Shown here: positions 60,273-64,000 of the stretch, piece after piece
Position numbering within the stretch: position 1 is the first letter of the stretch
Layout: every line of letters begins with the position of its first letter
DNA from: Gongronella butleri
Taxonomy: Eukaryota; Mucoromycota; Mucoromycetes; Mucorales; Cunninghamellaceae
Assembly (NCBI GenBank): GCA_025201375.1
Contig: JAIWZP010000076.1
Location: 1-64,000 of the forward strand
DNA: 64,000 bases
Reading direction: 5' to 3'
Program-made: the position numbers and the translations under genes
The notes under the pieces: model-generated
Database searches by the model: none
What the model was told of the DNA's origin: nothing
What the model saw: the letters and a program-made list of their open reading frames with translations, nothing else

Positions 60273-60798
60273 ACCTGAAATCACACTCGTCGGCGCGTCC
60301 AAAGAGATAGCCCGTGCGAATTTCTTCTGCGCCTTGTCTTGTAAGATAATGGCTCTTGTATCTTGGGCTGAGGCTCTGAAGGAATGCCCAAGCATCCGGG
60401 TTCTCGTCCCAGCTGGGCAATGTGCACTCGAATTTGCCATTTTGCTGCTGTGCGTCACGTTCGCTGTCGTCGCCGTCGTCGTCATTGGTGTCTTCGGCGT
60501 CCAAGTCGTCGATATGAAGCGAGCTGATACCATTGGCGTCGTCGTCGACGCCGTCGCTATCGTCGGCGTGAAACCCCAGCGACCCGCGCACCGTGCGCGA
60601 GTGCTTGCGCTCGAGCTGCTCCGAGTGGTCTAGCGGCCGTTTGCCGCGTTTGCACGACGCCGACGGACTGACCACCACCGTCGTCTCGTTGCTGGCGTCG
60701 CACGAAAAATACTCGCTCGCTGCCGGCGTCGCCAGCGTGTCCGTCGATAATTCAGACGGCTGCAGAACTGTCTTGGCCGGTGGTTGGGAACCTAGCAT
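58241..60798 (-). CDS. CHK2: FHA-domain checkpoint kinase (Chk2/Cds1/Rad53 type)
   Basis: A DNA-damage and replication checkpoint Ser/Thr kinase. Minus-strand exons 60798-60275, 60184-59931, 59860-59607, 59530-59466, 59404-59305, 59216-59168, 59054-58680, 58582-58515 and 58405-58241 join to 617 residues. An acidic N-terminal region is followed by the FHA domain (about 163-258: YLFGR with Arg168, then SARHCH, STNGTFVNG), which binds phosphothreonine. The kinase domain runs about 280-575: glycine loop LGEGNFATV, VAVK Lys314, HRDLKPEN Asp410, DFG 430-432, GTPNYVAPEV. Single FHA before the kinase matches Chk2/Cds1, not two-FHA Rad53. Only one SQ/TQ site (Ser4) lies before the FHA domain, whereas the C-terminal tail has TQ and SQ (CTQSMSTSFGQSQGS). 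Two introns start with A-runs of 26 and 35. Confidence 0.94.
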
Positions 60799-61524
60799 GG
60801 AGACAAAAACAACAAAAACAAAACGAAAATAAAAAAATAAAAAAAAGCAAAAGAAAAAGGGCAAAAAAAAAATGGCAAAAAAAGGGGGACGAGTCAAAAA
60901 AAATAAAATAAAAACAGACGCCGCCCAGCCAACAAAGGCCGCACGCTCATTGGCCGGCCTTTGAATCGCTCACAAGACCAATTTCATGCCACCCACGCGT
61001 TCAAGTTTTGTCAAATGAGGCGAAAAAAAAAAAAAAAAAAAAAAAAAACCTCCATTTTTTTTTCTCAATGGCTTGTTGCACGCGACCCACGAGCCGCACT
61101 ATGCTTGTCACTTGTTTGCTTGCCATTGAGGCTTGACAGCAGGGGCCCTGCACTGTGCCAATTGCCCCCCAATAGAAGCCATGTGCCTCAAAAAGACGGC
61201 ACTGTGTGCCGCTTACTCGCCTTTCTTGCTATAACCGACTCGGGTGCTGCACAGCCGCGAACCGCAAGATCACCTTCATTTTTTGCTTCATTTCCATAAT
61301 GTCAGGGGAGCAGACATCAAGCTCAATGGCATGAAATGGCACGAAATGGCCCTTTTTCTTGCCTTTTTTTTTTTTTTGCTTCCCGGAAGGGCATACCCCC
61401 TTTTTTTGCGATTTGAACCGGCGCATTGGATGCTTTTTTACTTTTTTTTTTCTTCTTTTACTTTTTGCCTTGCCCACCCCTTTCTTTATATTTTTGCACT
61501 CATTTCTCTTTCATCTCGGCGACT
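60799..61524. promoter_or_regulatory. Divergent spacer (Chk2-like kinase / Pom33)
   Basis: 726 bp between outward-facing starts. A/T homopolymers near both starts, including A24 at about 61023; a T/CT-rich tract at 61365-61500 precedes the Pom33 ATG. No RNA gene recognised. Confidence 0.45.
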
Positions 61525-62583
61525 ATGGAACCAACAGGCACATGGACAGATAAAGTCAAGGCACTTCTGCAGGTAACAAGCGAAAAAGATCGACGTGCGC
61601 CATAGTTGCTTATTTTCGCCTCGTTTCTCGCCGGTCTCCAGCACCTTCAATTTTACTGGTGGGGTGGACACGTGTATTTTGCCGTGAACAGCGTGTTGTA
61701 TCTGCTTTCCCTCGTTCGTTTCCACTCCATACCTGCCTATTATTACCACGCGTACGTCGGCGCCTTGGTCTCCTACGGCATTGTCGGGTACAACTCGACA
61801 AAGGTAAGCAAAAGTCCCAGTTTCGCTTTTTTTTTTCTTTTTTTTTCTTGCGCTGACGCGTGACTTTTAGTTCTCGGACAGCAAGTGGTGGAACAGCTTG
61901 GTGCGCAATGAGAACGTGCAATATCTGGTGCTCGCCTTTTATTGGTATTCCTACACGCCAATTGCAGGTAAGACGCGTTTTTTTGCGTTTTTTGGGGAGA
62001 AAGAGGGACTAATGGACGAGGACTTTTTTTTTTGTTCTAGTGACCCTGATACCCTACCTTGTGTTCTCATTGTTCCACATCCTGGGCTACATCCAGAGTG
62101 TGTTGCTACCGACGTTTTTCTCAAAGGAGACAAATCCCAAGGTGCACGAATATGGCGAAATCCTCAAAACCCACACGGAAAAATACCACGAGCTGGCCAT
62201 GCAAATCGCGTCCTACACCGACGTCATGCTAATCTTCCCCCGCCTGCTGCTCGGTGTCCTCTTGTACGACCAACACGAAAAAAAGCCAAAAAAAAAAAGC
62301 TCATTCCCCCCCCCCTTTTTTTTTTTATAGGTTGCAAACGTCGCTGCTTGCCTTTATTGTGTTTTTCCTGTTTGTGCGTCTACGCTACTACGTGTCGCCA
62401 TACACGCAGCTGGCGATTCGCCAGTCCATCAACATGTTGGATCAGTGGTTACTGCCGACGGGCCAGAATTCGCCGCCACCTTCCCAATGGCACGCATACG
62501 TGTTTAACGGGTACGCCTGGCTGCGTGGCATACTCGAACACGCGTTCACCTTCCCGTCCATCCCCCAGGAAAAGCTTTCGTAG
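61525..62583 (+). CDS. POM33: Pom33/TMEM33-family nuclear pore/ER membrane protein
   Basis: Exons 61525-61572, 61642-61803, 61871-61967, 62041-62263 and 62331-62583 give 260 residues, the normal length. The family (yeast Pom33/Per33, fission yeast Tts1, animal TMEM33) spans the ER and nuclear envelope and helps nuclear pore assembly and ER shaping. Seen here: QFYWWGGHVYFAVNSVLYLL, FYWYSYTPIAVTLIPYLVFSLFHILGYIQSVLLP, QIASYTDVMLIFPRLLLGVLL and LRYYVSPYTQLAIRQSINMLDQWLL, giving three to four membrane segments, then a C-terminal amphipathic region. The short hydrophilic N terminus is encoded by a 48-base first exon. Intron 2 carries CTGACGCGTGAC close to its acceptor. Confidence 0.9.
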
Positions 62584-64000
62584 ACGGCTCAATTCCTTGA
62601 TTTTCATCTTTTTGTTGTAAACTCTTGTGTTCTCCCCCCCTTCTCCTCCTATTTGCTTGCCCCCTCCTCAGCATTTTATTTGTTGTATTTCATAATGAAA
62701 AAGAGACGCAATGATGTCATTTAAGCGTGTCTGTCTTGGTTGTGCGTCAAATTACTCAAAACGTGCCATGTTGATGCAGAAGGCGCATCAATTTGGCCAT
62801 TTCTTGGCTGCTTTCGTTTATGAGTGCCGATCGACCTTTGCTCTATTCAATTTTGATCGCGATCGAGTCGGTCGATCGGAAAAATGCTTGACCGATTGGG
62901 CCAAGTTGGGCCGGGGGCAATTTCATGCAAGCCTGTACAGCGCGCGCATGACGCGTCGGATCTTGACCAAGCGCGTCATCCATGCTGCCAACATGGCAGC
63001 CAACTGTTGTGCAAAAGTCAGGGCGAAAGGCTCGGTAGATCATGGTGCGTGAGACAACATACCCTTGAAACCCACGCGTTTTGGCGATTTCGAGCCCACA
63101 GCCGACTCTTAATCTTTTCAAATTTGCATCACGACCTGTGTACGCATTTGTAGCAACTTTCGTGTCGTTTGTATCGCGTGTCATGCTACCAATTTCAAGA
63201 GGACAATCAGAAGAAAATGAAAAATCAATGTTTTTGATCTTTTCTTGACAACGATCTCATCAATCTCCCGTGTCATGGTATTGCGAAGCGACCAGGAAGA
63301 TCCTCACATGATACTCAGTGCGCCTCAGGCGAATCTGATCAAGCAACTTTGAGCAAAAATGGTCCAATAAGCTTTAAAATAGCATCAATTCGACGTTTTT
63401 CGTACAAGTAGCTGCCCCATCTTTTTCAAAATTGGGTGCATTGTCCGTAGAGCGAAGCAATGCAGGAAAAGCGCTAGTGGTCCAAGAGGATTCTGCCGCG
63501 ATTTCGTTGCGTTACCCATAAAAAACTATATTTAGCTCTGATTTCAATTCGCATCGCTATGATAGATGTTACTAGAAGGAATAAATGAAAACTTGGCATC
63601 GTGGATCGCTCGTGTGAGCCCGCCTTCAGATTCAAATCTGGGTTCATCTGAAAAAGTATCTATCATGGAGCTTTATAATGGGATTGGTTTTTATGGAAAA
63701 TCAATTGTTAGACACTAGCCAGACAGGCACAGCGACGATCCGAAATGCATTGCAACGCAAACTAGCCAGCTAGAAACCAGCGAGGAGTGCTACTTTTACC
63801 CATCAAAAGTGTCTTGGGGACAAGGCACAAGCATATCAAATTTTAGTCGTGGCGAGCGCTCAAACCAATTGGAAAAACCAAGTCTCCGAATCGCGTCAAA
63901 CTTGCACACAAGAGAGACTGCATAGCAAAACCACGGAAAACGTACAAAACAAGCGAGGCCTAATTGTGCGTTGACGAGCAATGAGCGATTTTCGTTTAAA
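62584..64000. other. Right flank: repeat-like non-coding DNA
   Basis: No supported gene. It shares TTAGTCGTGGCGAGC (about 63842) and GACAACGATCTSATC-type sequence (about 63248) with the inverted-repeat element at 30-31 kb, so it is probably another copy or relative of that element. A GATCGCGATCGAGTCGGTCGATCGG palindrome-rich spot lies near 62857. Confidence 0.45.

Noticed and set aside
61380..61440. TTTGAACC string resembling part of a tRNA B box
   Set aside because: No A box, acceptor stem or cloverleaf can be drawn around it.

Overview
The window is nuclear DNA of a filamentous, probably early-diverging (Mucoromycota-like) fungus. Every protein gene is interrupted by short GT-AG introns (a few are GC-AG). 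Several products are fungal families: a PAS-GATA regulator, a Bre4-like transporter, a DUF2015 protein, Pom33 and Mil1. The window also carries a FANCJ helicase and a Chk2-type kinase. Coding exons are GC-rich, whereas introns and spacers are full of A/T homopolymers. The species cannot be named from the sequence. Exon junctions below were worked out by hand from splice signals and reading phase, without transcripts; each multi-exon model closes in frame.

Layout. 1.6-4.8 kb: GPI mannosyltransferase III (GPI10/PIG-B) and an unrecognised 248-residue protein. 7.3-9.8 kb: PAS + GATA zinc-finger regulator (white-collar-2-like). 10.4-14.5 kb: Mil1/TMCO4-type DUF726 putative lipase. 14.8-15.4 kb (minus): small unknown protein. 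15.8-17.7 kb: decayed repeat block. 17.8-19.9 kb (minus): coiled-coil protein, divergent from a 23-exon FANCJ/BRIP1 helicase (20.1-24.5 kb). 25.2-26.4 kb: exosome subunit RRP45. 28.1-29.5 kb: tandem pair of cysteine-rich secreted proteins. 29.8-32.1 kb: inverted-repeat element. 33.3-34.4 kb (minus): secreted GH12 glucanase. 35.6-38.5 kb (minus): GPI inositol-deacylase BST1/PGAP1, divergent from the exosome cofactor C1D/Rrp47 (38.7-39.6 kb). 39.8-40.4 kb (minus): DUF2015 protein. 40.9-44.4 kb: Bre4-like transporter. 44.4-49.5 kb: large repeat territory. 49.5-51.5 kb (minus): a protein built around a retroelement-type integrase zinc-binding (H2C2) module. 54.2-57.5 kb (minus): RapGAP. 58.2-60.8 kb (minus): FHA-kinase (Chk2/Cds1). 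61.5-62.6 kb: Pom33/TMEM33. 62.6-64 kb: repeat-like DNA.

The genes are mostly housekeeping with no operon-like logic. They do fall into themes: GPI-anchor synthesis and remodelling (GPI10, BST1), the nuclear RNA exosome (RRP45, C1D/Rrp47), DNA-damage response (FANCJ, Chk2), and secretion to the outside (two cysteine-rich proteins, GH12). The most unusual content is the tandem secreted pair, the captured integrase module, a repeat family with about 167/505-bp periodicity and a TACTGTA/TACAGTA motif, recurrent GC-AG introns, and long A-runs that start inside 5' splice sites.
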